Assembly: GCF_003121405.1 (NCBI RefSeq)
Contig: NZ_QBUY01000015.1
Span: forward strand, 1-64,000
DNA length: 64,000 nt
Reading direction: 5' to 3'
Source: Paraburkholderia sp. C35
GTDB lineage: Bacteria; Pseudomonadota; Gammaproteobacteria; Burkholderiales; Burkholderiaceae
Below the pieces are notes generated by a model, which saw only the letters and a list, made by a program, of their open reading frames with translations, was not told the origin of the DNA and ran no database searches. This document shows, in pieces, positions 16,712 to 25,362 of the stretch (positions are counted from its first letter, which is position 1; each line of letters starts with the position of its first letter). The position numbers were made by a program, and so were the translations under genes.

Positions 16712-17323
16712 TCAGCGGCGCATTACCTTTTCCGACGGCGTCAGCGCTTCGATATAGGCCGGACGGCTGAAAATACGCTCGGCGTACTTCATCAGCGGCG
16801 CAGCGTTCTTCGACAGTTCGATGCCGTAGTGATCCAGACGCCACAAGAGCGGTGCGATCGCGACGTCGAGCATCGAGAACTCTTCACCGAGCATGTACTT
16901 GTTCTTCAGGAAGATCGGCGCGAGTTGCGTCAGACGGTCACGAATGGCGAGGCGCGCCTTTTCGTGATTCTTCTCGGCGGCTTTGCCCTTTTCGTTTTCG
17001 AGCGTGCCGACGTGAACGAACAGTTCCTTCTCGAAGTTCAGCAGGAACAGACGCGCGCGCGCACGCTGGACGGGATCGGCCGGCATCAGTTGCGGATGCG
17101 GGAAGCGCTCGTCGATATACTCGTTGATGATGTTCGATTCGTACAGGATCAGATCCCGTTCGACGAGGATCGGCACCTGACCATACGGATTCATCACGGC
17201 GATGTCTTCCGGTTTGTTGAACAGGTCGACGTCGCGGATTTCGAAGTCCATGCCCTTTTCGAACAACACCAGCCGGCAGCGCTGGGAGAACGGGCAAGTA
17301 GTGCCGGAATACAGAACCATCAT
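16712..17323 (-). CDS. sspA: Stringent starvation protein A
   Basis: 203 residues with a glutathione-S-transferase fold: thioredoxin-like N-domain (MVLYSGTTCPFSQRCRLVLFEKGMDFEIRDVD ... NPYGQVPILVERDLILYESNIINEYIDERFPHP) and helical C-domain. SspA associates with RNA polymerase holoenzyme during stress; the CPFS motif is not expected to give GST activity. GAGGAAA precedes the start. A strong hairpin followed by a T run separates it from petC, suggesting partial uncoupling from the bc1 genes. Confidence 0.94.
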   Translation of the reverse strand: MMVLYSGTTCPFSQRCRLVLFEKGMDFEIRDVDLFNKPEDIAVMNPYGQVPILVERDLILYESNIINEYIDERFPHPQLMPADPVQRARARLFLLNFEKELFVHVGTLENEKGKAAEKNHEKARLAIRDRLTQLAPIFLKNKYMLGEEFSMLDVAIAPLLWRLDHYGIELSKNAAPLMKYAERIFSRPAYIEALTPSEKVMRR

Positions 17324-17349
17324 GTTTGCGTTTCCTCAAAAAACTTAAA

Positions 17350-17400
17350 GGGCCAGCGAGCGGGAAAACCGTCTTGCAGGTTTTCCCTTGCGCCGGCCCC
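17350..17400 (-). terminator. Intercistronic hairpin between petC and sspA (attenuator-like)
   Basis: GGGAAAACC (17362-17370) pairs perfectly with GGTTTTCCC (17379-17387) inside an outer GGGCC/GGCCC stem. On the minus strand it is followed within a few bases by TTTAAGTTTTTT, so it can act as a partial terminator or a 3'-end stabiliser between petC and sspA. Confidence 0.6.
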
Positions 17401-17418
17401 ACACCCGTTACGGTGTGA

Positions 17419-18174
17419 CTATTTGATATCTTTCCAGTACGCGGCGTTCAGTCGCCAGGCTAAAAAGCTCAGAACGCCCAGGAACAGCAGCACCCACACG
17501 CCAAGCTGACGACGGGTTTTCTGCGTCGGTTCGGACATCCATGACAGGTACGACACGAGGTCGGCCACAGCAGAATCATAATCTACCGGCGACATCGTCC
17601 CCGGCGTGACCTGCTGATATCCCACGAATTTCTTGACCTTTTCCTTCGTGTTTTCGTCGATGTCGTCTTCGAACTTCGCCGTTCTCTGCCCCTGAAGCTG
17701 CCACAGCACGTGAGGCATGCTCACGTTTTCATACACCATATTGTTCCAGCCAGTCGGCCGTGTGTCATCGCGGTAAAAACTGCGCAGATACGTGTACAGC
17801 CAGTCACGGTTCCGCGCCCGCGCTTCCACCGACAAATCGGGCGGCGTGGCGCCGAACCACGCCTTCGCGTCGTCGGGGCGCATCGCGACCGTCATCGTGT
17901 TGCCGACTTTATCTGTCGTGAACAGCAGGTTTTTTTCAATTTCCTTCGGCGAAATGCCAATATCCTGCAATCGGCTGTACCGCATCAGGTTCGCACTATG
18001 GCAATTCAGGCAGTAGTTTACAAACAATTGGGCGCCGTGCTGCAACGAAGCAATATTGTCCGCGTTGTCGGGCGCACGGTCGAGCGGGAATTCACCTTCC
18101 GCGCGAACCGGCGTAGCGGATAACGCCAGCACGGTTGCACCGAGCAGCGCGAGCATCGAAAGCAGTTTTTTCAT
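17419..18174 (-). CDS. petC: Cytochrome c1 of the bc1 complex
   Basis: 251 residues. A cleavable signal peptide (MKKLLSMLALLGATVLALSATPVRA) is followed by the haem-binding CLNCH at about residue 56 and a single C-terminal membrane anchor (LGVWVLLFLGVLSFLAWRLNAAYW). It carries electrons from the Rieske protein to periplasmic cytochromes c. The ATG at 18174 has GGAG upstream; the open frame extends far upstream over petB in another frame but that part is not the gene. Third gene of petABC, 23 bases after petB. Confidence 0.95.
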   Translation of the reverse strand: MKKLLSMLALLGATVLALSATPVRAEGEFPLDRAPDNADNIASLQHGAQLFVNYCLNCHSANLMRYSRLQDIGISPKEIEKNLLFTTDKVGNTMTVAMRPDDAKAWFGATPPDLSVEARARNRDWLYTYLRSFYRDDTRPTGWNNMVYENVSMPHVLWQLQGQRTAKFEDDIDENTKEKVKKFVGYQQVTPGTMSPVDYDSAVADLVSYLSWMSEPTQKTRRQLGVWVLLFLGVLSFLAWRLNAAYWKDIK

Positions 18175-18197
18175 CTTCGTTTTCTCCTGGCTCGCGG

Positions 18198-19580
18198 TTA
18201 GTGGGGTTTGAACCGCACTCGTTCGGGCGGCTGCTTGAACGTGCCAAGCGGCGTCCAGAACGGCATGCCGAGGAAAAACGCGAAGTAGACCAGCGCGCAG
18301 ATCTGCGCAATCAGCGTCGCGGCGGGAGACGGTGGCTTGGTGCCGAGAAACGCCAGCGTCAGAAACGCCAGCACGAAGATCCCGTAGAACACCTTGTGGA
18401 AGAACGGCCGGTAGCGGATCGACTTCACCGGCGAACGGTCCAGCCACGGCAGGAAGAACTGCGACACCCCCGCGCTGCCCATCACCACCACACCCCAGAA
18501 CTTCGACTCGGTGAACGCCATCGCCAGAATCACGAGGATCGCGAGCACGGGCAAGCCGAGCTTCCACTTGCCTCGCGCTCGGATCAGCGCGAACACGCCA
18601 AGCAGCCCGATCACGACCATCAGCACGATCTTGAACGGGTCCGTCGTGGCGCGCAGCATCGCGTAGAACGCGGTGAAATACCAGACCGGTGCGATTTCGG
18701 GCGGCGTCTGCAGCGGATTGGCCGGAATGAAGTTGTTCGATTCCAGGAAGTAGCCGCCCATTTCCGGCGCGAAGAAGATGATCGCCGCGAAAAACATCAG
18801 AAACACGCACACGCCCATGAAGTCGTGCACCGAGTAGTACGGATGGAACGGAATGCCGTCGAGCGGGATACCGTTCGCGTCCTTCTTCGCCTTGATCTCG
18901 ATGCCGTCCGGGTTGTTCGAGCCGACTTCGTGCAGCGCGACGATGTGAGCGACCAGCAGCCCGAGCAGCACCAGCGGAATCGCGATCACGTGGAACGCGA
19001 AGAAGCGGTTCAGCGTGACGTCGGAGACCACGTAATCGCCGCGAATCCAAAGCGACAGGTCCGGACCGATGAACGGAATCGCTGAGAACAGGTTCACGAT
19101 CACCTGTGCGCCCCAGTACGACATCTGGCCCCACGGCAGCAGATAGCCGAAGAACGCCTCGGCCATCAGGCACAGGAAGATCGCGCAGCCGAAGATCCAC
19201 ACCAGTTCGCGTGGCTTGCGATACGAGCCGTACAGCAACCCGCGGAACATATGCAGATACACGACGACGAAGAACATCGACGCGCCCGTGGAGTGCATGT
19301 AGCGGATCAGCCAGCCCCACGGCACCTCGCGCATGATGTACTCGACCGATGCGAACGCGAGCGTCGAATCGGGCTTGTAGTTCATCGTCAGGAAAATGCC
19401 GGTGACGATCTGGTTGACCAGCACCAGCAGCGCGAGCGAGCCGAAGAAGTACCAGAAGTTGAAGTTCTTCGGCGCGTAGTACTCGGACACATGCGCTTTC
19501 CAGGTCGCCGTCATCGGAAAGCGGCGATCGATCCAGCCCACGAGCCCGGTTGTTTCCACCTCTTTCTCGGTCGTCGCCAT
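18198..19580 (-). CDS. petB: Cytochrome b of the bc1 complex
   Basis: 460 residues, eight-helix membrane subunit carrying haems bL and bH and both quinone sites. Haem-ligand histidines lie in RYMHSTGASMFFVVVYLHMF and FFAFHVIAIPLVLLGLLVAH. The Qo-site motif usually written PEWY reads PVWY here (APVWYFTAFYAMLRA), a variant I recall from beta- and gammaproteobacteria. The protein is longer than mitochondrial cytochrome b at its C-terminus. AAGGAG lies in the end of petA and the ATG overlaps the petA stop by one base, implying translational coupling. Confidence 0.96.
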   Translation of the reverse strand: MATTEKEVETTGLVGWIDRRFPMTATWKAHVSEYYAPKNFNFWYFFGSLALLVLVNQIVTGIFLTMNYKPDSTLAFASVEYIMREVPWGWLIRYMHSTGASMFFVVVYLHMFRGLLYGSYRKPRELVWIFGCAIFLCLMAEAFFGYLLPWGQMSYWGAQVIVNLFSAIPFIGPDLSLWIRGDYVVSDVTLNRFFAFHVIAIPLVLLGLLVAHIVALHEVGSNNPDGIEIKAKKDANGIPLDGIPFHPYYSVHDFMGVCVFLMFFAAIIFFAPEMGGYFLESNNFIPANPLQTPPEIAPVWYFTAFYAMLRATTDPFKIVLMVVIGLLGVFALIRARGKWKLGLPVLAILVILAMAFTESKFWGVVVMGSAGVSQFFLPWLDRSPVKSIRYRPFFHKVFYGIFVLAFLTLAFLGTKPPSPAATLIAQICALVYFAFFLGMPFWTPLGTFKQPPERVRFKPH

Positions 19581-20197
19581 TACGCTTCTCCTTTCTCGTC
19601 CTTGCCGATCACGAGCGTAGTGCCGGTGATCATGTAGGGCGGGATGTCCAGGTTTTGCGGCGCAGGTTTGTTCTTGAAGACGCGGCCGGCCAGGTCATAG
19701 GTCGAGCCGTGGCACGGGCAGAGGAAGCCGCCCGGCCAGTCATCAGGGAGATTGGGCTGCGCGCCTTCCTGAAAGCGCGGAGTCGGCGTGCAGCCCAGAT
19801 GGGTGCACACCGCGACGGCAACAAACAGATTCTTGTGGTCGGGACGGGAACGGAACTCGTTTTTCGTATAGTCCGGCTCGGGCATCGAAAACGGGTTCTT
19901 CGTTTCGGGATCGGCGACTTCCTTGTCGGCCTTCTGCACATCGGCCAGCTGCTGATCGGTGCGATTGATGATCCAGACAGGCTTGCCGCGCCAGGCGACC
20001 GTCATCATGTCGCCGGGCTTCAGGTTGGAGATATCGACTTCGACGGGCGCGCCCGCCGCTTTGGCTTTTTCGGATGGTGCAAACGAACTAACAAAGGGTA
20101 CGACGGTGGCGACTCCTCCGATGCCACCTGCTACGGTCGTCGCAATCAGCCAGCTACGGCGGCTTCCATCGACGCGTTCATCTTCCTTGTCTCGCAT
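19580..20197 (-). CDS. petA: Ubiquinol-cytochrome c reductase iron-sulfur (Rieske) subunit
   Basis: About 205 residues. A twin-arginine signal anchor (GSRRSWLIATTVAGGIGGVATVVPFV) fits Tat-dependent export of the folded 2Fe-2S domain. Cluster ligands are in CTHLGC and CPCHGS, with GRVFKNKPAPQNLDIPPY near the C-terminus. The ATG at 20197 (MRDKEDERVDG) is chosen because it places the signal normally; the frame stays open to 20293. First gene of petABC. The Tat translocase genes needed for its export lie at 22481-24131. Confidence 0.94.
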   Translation of the reverse strand: MRDKEDERVDGSRRSWLIATTVAGGIGGVATVVPFVSSFAPSEKAKAAGAPVEVDISNLKPGDMMTVAWRGKPVWIINRTDQQLADVQKADKEVADPETKNPFSMPEPDYTKNEFRSRPDHKNLFVAVAVCTHLGCTPTPRFQEGAQPNLPDDWPGGFLCPCHGSTYDLAGRVFKNKPAPQNLDIPPYMITGTTLVIGKDEKGEA

Positions 20198-20414
20198 CAC
20201 ACGCCCCACTTCTGAGTTGGATTTTTCCTTCGTCGGGTCTACCGCCGCTAGTTTGCTCGAATGGAGTCGCCATTTACAAGGGCCGAGTACCAAAAAGCGT
20301 GCGAAGTCCTTGATAAATCAGGGTTTCCCCGCACGCATCGCAAACCGTTTTACGGCTTTTATTAAGTATTTCCTCCGTTTTTCAATCCTTTTTCTTGCGT
20401 AATGCTGCCGATAT
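20198..20414. other. Intergenic region upstream of petA
   Basis: A 217-base AT-richer gap between the nif3-like stop and petA; it must hold the petABC promoter. A TTGAAA box and TAATAA-like sequences are present on the minus strand but spacing is poor, so I do not assign a promoter. Confidence 0.5.
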
Positions 20415-21161
20415 TCAAACTGGATTATGAATATCGATAAACAGGTGTTCCAGCTCGAACTGCTCGGACAGATGCGTGCCCAGCGCCTGGATACCGTAAC
20501 GTTCGGTCGCATGGTGGCCGGCCGAGATGAACGCGACGCCGCTTTCCGCCGACATATGCGTGATCGGCTCGGAGATTTCGCCCGTCAGATAGACGTCGGC
20601 GCCCGCTTCGATGGCGGCCTCGAAATAGCCTTGCGCGGCGCCCGTGCACCACGCGACGCGGCGCAGCTGCTTGTCGGGGTCGCCCAGCACGAGCGGCGTA
20701 CGCCCTAGCGTCTGCTCGACTTCCGCGCTGAAGTGCGCGAGCGTGATCGACATGGGCAAGCTGCTCATCCAGCCGATGTCGTTCTCACCGAACCGGCCAT
20801 CCGGAATCAGGCCGAATTTCGCGCCGAGTTGCGCGTTGTTGCCGTAGATGGGGTGATCGTCGAGCGGCAGATGGAAGGCGAACAGGTTCAGATCGTTCGC
20901 GAGCAGCGCCTTCAGACGCTGATATTTGCGTCCCGTGATCTGAGGCGCCTCGTTGCGCCAGAAGTAGCCGTGATGCACGAGCACGGCGTCGGCGCCCCAC
21001 TCCAGCGCGGCTTCCAGAAAGGCCAGCGACGCCGTTACGCCGGTAGCGATTTTCTCGATCTTGCGCCGCCCTTCGACTTGCAGACCATTCGGGCAATAGT
21101 CCTTGAAGCGCGAAGTTTCAAGGAGATTGTTCAAGTACAATTCGAGTTCGATCCGATCCAT
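20415..21161 (-). CDS. Nif3-like dinuclear metal centre protein (YbgI/DUF34 family)
   Basis: 248 residues. Metal ligands are visible in [27 protein letters not shown] and the C-terminal [18 protein letters not shown], the hallmark of the Nif3/YbgI fold, which forms a toroidal hexamer with a two-metal site. Often annotated as GTP cyclohydrolase type 2 homologue, but the biological substrate is uncertain. The ATG at 21161 has GAGG upstream; a GTG two codons earlier is the alternative. It diverges from the protease gene with only 19 bases between starts. Confidence 0.9.
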   Translation of the reverse strand: MDRIELELYLNNLLETSRFKDYCPNGLQVEGRRKIEKIATGVTASLAFLEAALEWGADAVLVHHGYFWRNEAPQITGRKYQRLKALLANDLNLFAFHLPLDDHPIYGNNAQLGAKFGLIPDGRFGENDIGWMSSLPMSITLAHFSAEVEQTLGRTPLVLGDPDKQLRRVAWCTGAAQGYFEAAIEAGADVYLTGEISEPITHMSAESGVAFISAGHHATERYGIQALGTHLSEQFELEHLFIDIHNPV

Positions 21162-21180
21162 ATACACCTCTAATTTTCAG

Positions 21181-22389
21181 ATGCTCAGACGCTTTTGGCT
21201 GTTCTTCGCCCAGGCGGTGACCGTGCTGCTGGCGCTGATGTTCATCATTGCGACCCTCAAACCGCAGTGGCTGCAACGTCAAGGGCAGTTCGGCAAGCAG
21301 CTGGCCGAGCCGATCGTCGCGCTCCGAGAGGTAGCCCCCGGAATCGGCAGCGGCGGCACCGCCCAGAATTCCTACGCCGACGCGGCACAGAACGCGATGC
21401 CCGCCGGCGGCAACGTGTGCTCCAGCACGGACGGCTCGCTGCCGCCCGACCCGCGCGCCAAAGACCCGCTGTTCCGCTACTTCTTCGGCGACAAGAACAA
21501 AAAGCAGCAGGAGCAACCCGCGGCCACCCTTGGCTCAGGGGTTATCGTGAGTTCGGAAGGTTACATTCTAACGAACCAGCATGTCGTCGATGGCGCCGAT
21601 CAGATCGAAATCGCGCTTGCCGATGGCCGCACCACGAACGCAAAGGTGATCGGCGTCGATCCGGAAACGGATCTGGCCGTGCTCAAGGTCAACATGACGA
21701 ACCTGCCGACCATCACGCTCGGCCGCATGGACCAGACGCGCGTCGGCGACGTGGTGCTCGCAATCGGTAATCCGTTCGGCGTAGGCCAGACGGTGACGAT
21801 GGGTATCGTCAGCGCGCTCGGCCGCAATCACCTCGGCATCAATACCTTCGAAAACTTCATCCAGACAGATGCGCCGATCAATCCCGGCAACTCGGGCGGC
21901 GCGCTGGTCGATGTGAACGGCAATCTGCTCGGCATCAATACGGCCATTTATTCGCGTTCGGGCGGCTCGCTCGGTATCGGCTTCGCGATTCCTGTTTCGA
22001 CGGCGCGTAGCGTGCTGGAAAGCATCATCACGACGGGTACGGTGACGCGCGGCTGGATCGGCGTCGAGCCGCAGGACGTGACGCCGGAAATCGCCGAATC
22101 GTTCGGGCTGGAGCAGAAGTCGGGCGCGATCGTCGCGGGCGTGCTCAAGGGCGGACCGGCCGACAAGGCGGGCATCAAGCCGGGCGACATTCTGGTGTCG
22201 GTGAACGGCCAGGACATCACCGATACGACGCGCCTCCTGAACGTGATCGCGCAGATCAAGCCGGGCACCGATGCCAAGGTGCATCTGGTGCGCAAGAACA
22301 AGGAAATGGATCTGACGGTGATGATCGGCAAACGCCCGCCGCCGCCCAAACAGCCTACCGATGAAGGCGATGATGACGACGGCGGTTGA
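21181..22389 (+). CDS. DegS/HtrA-type membrane-anchored serine protease
   Basis: 402 residues. An N-terminal membrane anchor (about 5-26, FWLFFAQAVTVLLALMFIIA) is followed by a trypsin-like domain with catalytic His134 (NQHVVDG), Asp164 (ETDLAVLKV) and Ser238 (NPGNSGGAL), then a single PDZ domain (about 290-385) and an acidic tail. One PDZ plus an uncleaved anchor resembles DegS, the sensor protease that starts RseA cleavage in the envelope stress response; here the role is inferred. No good ribosome binding site is seen before the ATG. It ends in a shared terminator with tatC. Confidence 0.9.
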   Translation: MLRRFWLFFAQAVTVLLALMFIIATLKPQWLQRQGQFGKQLAEPIVALREVAPGIGSGGTAQNSYADAAQNAMPAGGNVCSSTDGSLPPDPRAKDPLFRYFFGDKNKKQQEQPAATLGSGVIVSSEGYILTNQHVVDGADQIEIALADGRTTNAKVIGVDPETDLAVLKVNMTNLPTITLGRMDQTRVGDVVLAIGNPFGVGQTVTMGIVSALGRNHLGINTFENFIQTDAPINPGNSGGALVDVNGNLLGINTAIYSRSGGSLGIGFAIPVSTARSVLESIITTGTVTRGWIGVEPQDVTPEIAESFGLEQKSGAIVAGVLKGGPADKAGIKPGDILVSVNGQDITDTTRLLNVIAQIKPGTDAKVHLVRKNKEMDLTVMIGKRPPPPKQPTDEGDDDDGG

Positions 22390-22422
22390 GCGTTAAGAGC
22401 AGCCAGATCGCATAGGGCAAAC

Positions 22423-22458
22423 AAAAAGGGCAGTCTCCGACGGAGCACTGCCCTTTTT
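22423..22458. terminator. Bidirectional terminator between protease gene and tatC
   Basis: AAAAAGGGCAGT (22423-22434) pairs with ACTGCCCTTTTT (22446-22457) around an inner CTCCG-A-CGGAG stem. Runs of A and T on both sides allow termination from both strands; it ends the protease transcript and the long his-tat transcript. Confidence 0.88.
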
Positions 22459-22480
22459 TATGTCCGCCTCGCTAGCCGAT

Positions 22481-23260
22481 TCAACTTGCCGCGTTGCCTT
22501 CGTTCTCCGGCGCCGTCACCGGCTTGCTGACAAACAGCCGCGCCGCGATGATGCCCGCCTCATACAGCACGATCAGCGGGATCGCGAGAATCAGCTGCGA
22601 GAACACGTCCGGCGGCGTCACCACCGCCGAGATCACGAACGCGCCAACGATCACATACGGCCGGATTTCCTTGAGCTTCTTGATGGTCAGCACGTTCATC
22701 CGCACCAGCAGCACGACGACGATCGGCACTTCGAACGTCACGCCAAAGGCGAGGAACATCGTCAGTACGAAACTCAGGTAATTGTCGATATCCGTCGTCA
22801 TTTCCGCGCCAAGCGGCGCGTTGTAATGCGCCATCACGCGGAAAATGGTCGGGAACACCACGAAATAAGCGAACGCCATGCCGCACAGGAACAGCGTATA
22901 GCTGCTGCCGACCAGCGGCCCGACCAGTTTCTTCTCGTGCTGATACAACCCCGGCGCGACGAATGCCCAGATCTGGTACAGCACGAATGGCAGCGCGATC
23001 ACGAAGGCGACGAGCATCGTCACCTTCATCGGCACGAAGAACGAGCCGGTGACGTCGGTGACGATCATCTTGCCGTCCTTCGGCAGGTTGTTCATCAGCG
23101 GACGCGCGAGCAGCCGGAAGATGTCGGGCGCCCAGTAAACGAGCCCGACGAACACAATGATCACCGAAATGCCCGCGCGGATAATGCGATCGCGCAGTTC
23201 GACGAGATGCGAGATGAAGGTCTCTTCCGTACCTTCAGTTTGATTTTGGGGGTCGCTCAC
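22481..23260 (-). CDS. tatC: Sec-independent protein translocase TatC
   Basis: 259 residues with six hydrophobic segments. Family signatures include FISHLVELRDRIIRA at the N-terminus, containing the conserved Glu/Arg of the twin-arginine recognition site, and the conserved FVAPGLYQHEKKLVGPLV and FGVTFEVPIVVVLL. TatC recognises RR signal peptides together with TatB. Last gene of the tatABC cluster, 42 bases after tatB, ending in a terminator. Substrates in this window likely include PetA and the Tat lipoprotein at 54814. Confidence 0.96.
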   Translation of the reverse strand: MSDPQNQTEGTEETFISHLVELRDRIIRAGISVIIVFVGLVYWAPDIFRLLARPLMNNLPKDGKMIVTDVTGSFFVPMKVTMLVAFVIALPFVLYQIWAFVAPGLYQHEKKLVGPLVGSSYTLFLCGMAFAYFVVFPTIFRVMAHYNAPLGAEMTTDIDNYLSFVLTMFLAFGVTFEVPIVVVLLVRMNVLTIKKLKEIRPYVIVGAFVISAVVTPPDVFSQLILAIPLIVLYEAGIIAARLFVSKPVTAPENEGNAAS

Positions 23261-23302
23261 ACCGGCCCTCGGTTAGAGATTGATGCGCGGGACATCGGAC
23301 GT

Positions 23303-23839
23303 TCAGAAAAAGCGTGTCGGCCGACGCAGGCTGACGGGCGTATGCCGTGCGACACGGGCCGCGCCCGATTGCACGCGGGTGCGCCGCAACGTGGCGCGCT
23401 TGTACCAGTTCGGCGTGGCCGTCTGCTTCACGCGCCAGTTCTTGCGTTTCGGCGCGCCGGCGTCGGCGCTGCGCCACGACGTGCCGCCTGTCATCAGCGA
23501 ATCGGTTGCGAGACTTTCCGTCGCGCCGCTCGCGATACTCGGCGACACCGACGTGCCTTGCGACCACGCCTCGTTCAGTTCCGTTTCGTGCTTGCGCAGA
23601 TTGTCGTGAATCGAGGTTTCGACGTTTTGCGCCGCCGATTCGAACTCGGTCTTCATGCGGCGCAATTCGTCGAGTTCGATCTCACGCGTGACTTCGGATT
23701 TCACGTCGTTGATATAGCGTTGCGCGCGGCCGAACAGCGCGCCCGCCGTGCGGGCCACGCGCGGCAAGCGCTCAGGGCCGAGCACGACCAGCGCGACCAC
23801 GCCGATCAACGCCATCTTGGTCAAACCGAGGTCCAGCAT
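23303..23839 (-). CDS. tatB: Sec-independent protein translocase TatB
   Basis: 178 residues. One N-terminal membrane helix (MLDLGLTKMALIGVVALVVLGPERLP) with the family LGPERLP hinge, followed by an amphipathic helix (RVARTAGALFGRAQRYINDVKSEVTREIELDEL) and a variable Arg/Thr-rich tail. With TatC it forms the receptor for folded twin-arginine precursors. Lies 55 bases after tatA. Confidence 0.94.
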   Translation of the reverse strand: MLDLGLTKMALIGVVALVVLGPERLPRVARTAGALFGRAQRYINDVKSEVTREIELDELRRMKTEFESAAQNVETSIHDNLRKHETELNEAWSQGTSVSPSIASGATESLATDSLMTGGTSWRSADAGAPKRKNWRVKQTATPNWYKRATLRRTRVQSGAARVARHTPVSLRRPTRFF

Positions 23840-23894
23840 GGATAGGGCTTCCCGTCAGTGCGCGCGTGTCAGCGCAAGCTCGGCTGGCGCCGGA

Positions 23895-24131
23895 TTAGCG
23901 GGAATCGCCGGAATGCGGCGCCTTTTCCTTCGCGTCGACATCAACGGTGTTCGTGCGCGAAATCTGGTCGCGCGGCTGCCCTTCGGGCGTTTCGCCGTCC
24001 TTCATGCCTTCCTTGAAGCCCTTCACCGCGCCACCCAGATCAGTACCGATATTGCGCAGCTTCTTCGTACCGAACACCAGAGCGACGATCAGCAGAACGA
24101 TCAGCCAATGCCAAATACTCAACGAACCCAT
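23895..24131 (-). CDS. tatA: Sec-independent protein translocase TatA
   Basis: 78 residues: membrane helix ([21 protein letters not shown]), the [10 protein letters not shown] hinge and an amphipathic helix ([17 protein letters not shown]), then a polar tail. TatA oligomers form the passage for folded proteins. The ATG at 24131 is chosen for its AAGGAG ribosome binding site eight bases upstream; an in-frame start at 24173 would displace the family N-terminus. Confidence 0.95.
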   Translation of the reverse strand: MGSLSIWHWLIVLLIVALVFGTKKLRNIGTDLGGAVKGFKEGMKDGETPEGQPRDQISRTNTVDVDAKEKAPHSGDSR

Positions 24132-24448
24132 AAAAATCTCCTTAACCCCCACCGTCGTGCCTTGCGACGGCAACTGTGCGCCTTGCGGCCTGAATCGAAG
24201 CGCGTCTCGCGGATACGCCCCGTCTGCATAACTACCGCCGACGCCTGCTTATTGCGTCAGCTCCGCAGTCCCATTATGACCATGTCTGCGAGTCGCTGTC
24301 GTTACATCCCTACATAAAGTAACGATGTCGTCGTGACGGACCCGCCATTGTGCGTAGTCAAAAAGCCGATGCGGTGAATCTTTGTCGATGGACGCCACGT
24401 TCATCTCGAAAATATTCGTGACTACGGCGCATCGTGAACGCCTGGCGC
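24132..24448. other. Gap between HIT gene and tatA
   Basis: A 317-base stretch with no convincing gene. TCGTTAC (24299-24305) and GTAACGA (24319-24325) form a 7-bp inverted repeat. The gap suggests tatABC may have its own promoter in addition to read-through from the his genes, but no clear -35/-10 pair is seen. Confidence 0.5.
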
Positions 24449-24814
24449 TCAGCCCATCCTCAGCCACGGACGCGGACCTGCCAGCAGATGCGCGTGCAGG
24501 TGATACACCTCCTGCCCGCCGCCCGGCCCCGTATTGACGACCGTACGGAAACCCGTCTCTCCGCCCGTGTAGGCGACGCCCAGCTGATCGGCCAGACGCG
24601 CGACCAATATCAGCATCTTACCAAGCAGGGCGGAATCGGCCTCGGTACAGTTCGAGAGCGTCGCGATGTGCTTGCGAGGGATCACCAGCACGTGGGTTTC
24701 GGCCGCCGGACGGATGTCGCGAAACGCGACGAAGTCTTCGTCTTCGTGGACTTTGGTCGACGGAATCTCGCCCGCGGCGATCTTGCAGAAAAGGCAGTTC
24801 GGATCGTGGCTCAT
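24449..24814 (-). CDS. HIT family protein (histidine triad, HINT-like)
   Basis: 121 residues. The family begins at DPNCLFCKIAAGEIPSTKVHEDEDFVAFRDI, with the zinc-type CxxC segment, and ends with YHLHAHLLAG, the HxHxH histidine triad that hydrolyses nucleoside phosphoramidates. HVLVIPRKHIATLSNC is also conserved. The start at 24814 matches family length; an in-frame ATG at 24850 exists. In Burkholderia-type genomes it sits between hisE and tatA, as here. Confidence 0.92.
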   Translation of the reverse strand: MSHDPNCLFCKIAAGEIPSTKVHEDEDFVAFRDIRPAAETHVLVIPRKHIATLSNCTEADSALLGKMLILVARLADQLGVAYTGGETGFRTVVNTGPGGGQEVYHLHAHLLAGPRPWLRMG

Positions 24815-24860
24815 GGTCTTGTTGGACGGCAAACGCGGCGAACGCCTCATGCGGCGCAGG

Positions 24861-25256
24861 TTAAAACCAGCCGCGCGGATTGGTGAACGGCTTGTTGTCG
24901 TACAGGTACAGCCAGCCTTTGATGATACGGTACAACGTCCAGATCGCGACAGCCCACAGGATCGGCACGCCGATCAGCACGATGAAGAGCGCCACGCCGA
25001 TCAGATGCCCGACGAGGCCCAGCCAGAACGTGCGGATCTGCCAGTCGAAATGCGCTTCGTACGGCGTGCCGACGGTCTCCGCCCGCTTGATGTAGTTGAT
25101 GATGATCGCGACCAGCACCGAGATGCCGCCCGTCAGCCAGTACACGGCGTAAAGCGCGTAGATGATGTGCGTCAGCGTGCGCAGGCTGCGCTGGCGGTCG
25201 ATTTCGATTGCGCTCTGATACGACGGTGGCGGATAACCGCCATGCGACTGTTCCAT
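24861..25256 (-). CDS. Small integral membrane protein, DUF4870-like
   Basis: 131 residues with three hydrophobic segments: THIIYALYAVYWLTGGISVLVAIIINYI, FWLGLVGHLIGVALFIVLIGVPIL and AVAIWTLYRIIKGWLYL. The polar N-terminus (MEQSHGGYPPPSYQ) and the YEAHFDWQIRTFW loop between helices resemble DUF4870/Tic20-like small membrane proteins. Function unknown. It lies between hisE and the HIT gene in the same direction, ten bases before the HIT reading frame opens, so it is carried on the his transcript. Confidence 0.8.
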   Translation of the reverse strand: MEQSHGGYPPPSYQSAIEIDRQRSLRTLTHIIYALYAVYWLTGGISVLVAIIINYIKRAETVGTPYEAHFDWQIRTFWLGLVGHLIGVALFIVLIGVPILWAVAIWTLYRIIKGWLYLYDNKPFTNPRGWF

Positions 25257-25362
25257 GCTTGCGTCCTCCTCGAGGGTGCGAATGGATACGTTGCTACGCT
25301 GGTGTCAGATCTCTCGTCGCTGTTTGTCTTTTTACGCACGCTGCTTGCCGCGCTTCGGCGGC

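Noticed and set aside
17419..19320. 633-codon reading frame joining a segment inside petB to cytochrome c1
   Set aside because: The upstream 380 codons are petB read out of frame; the real petC starts at the signal peptide with its own ribosome binding site at 18174.
24249..24467. 72-codon minus-strand ORF between the HIT and tatA genes
   Set aside because: No ribosome binding site, no motif, overlaps the HIT gene end; treated as non-coding.
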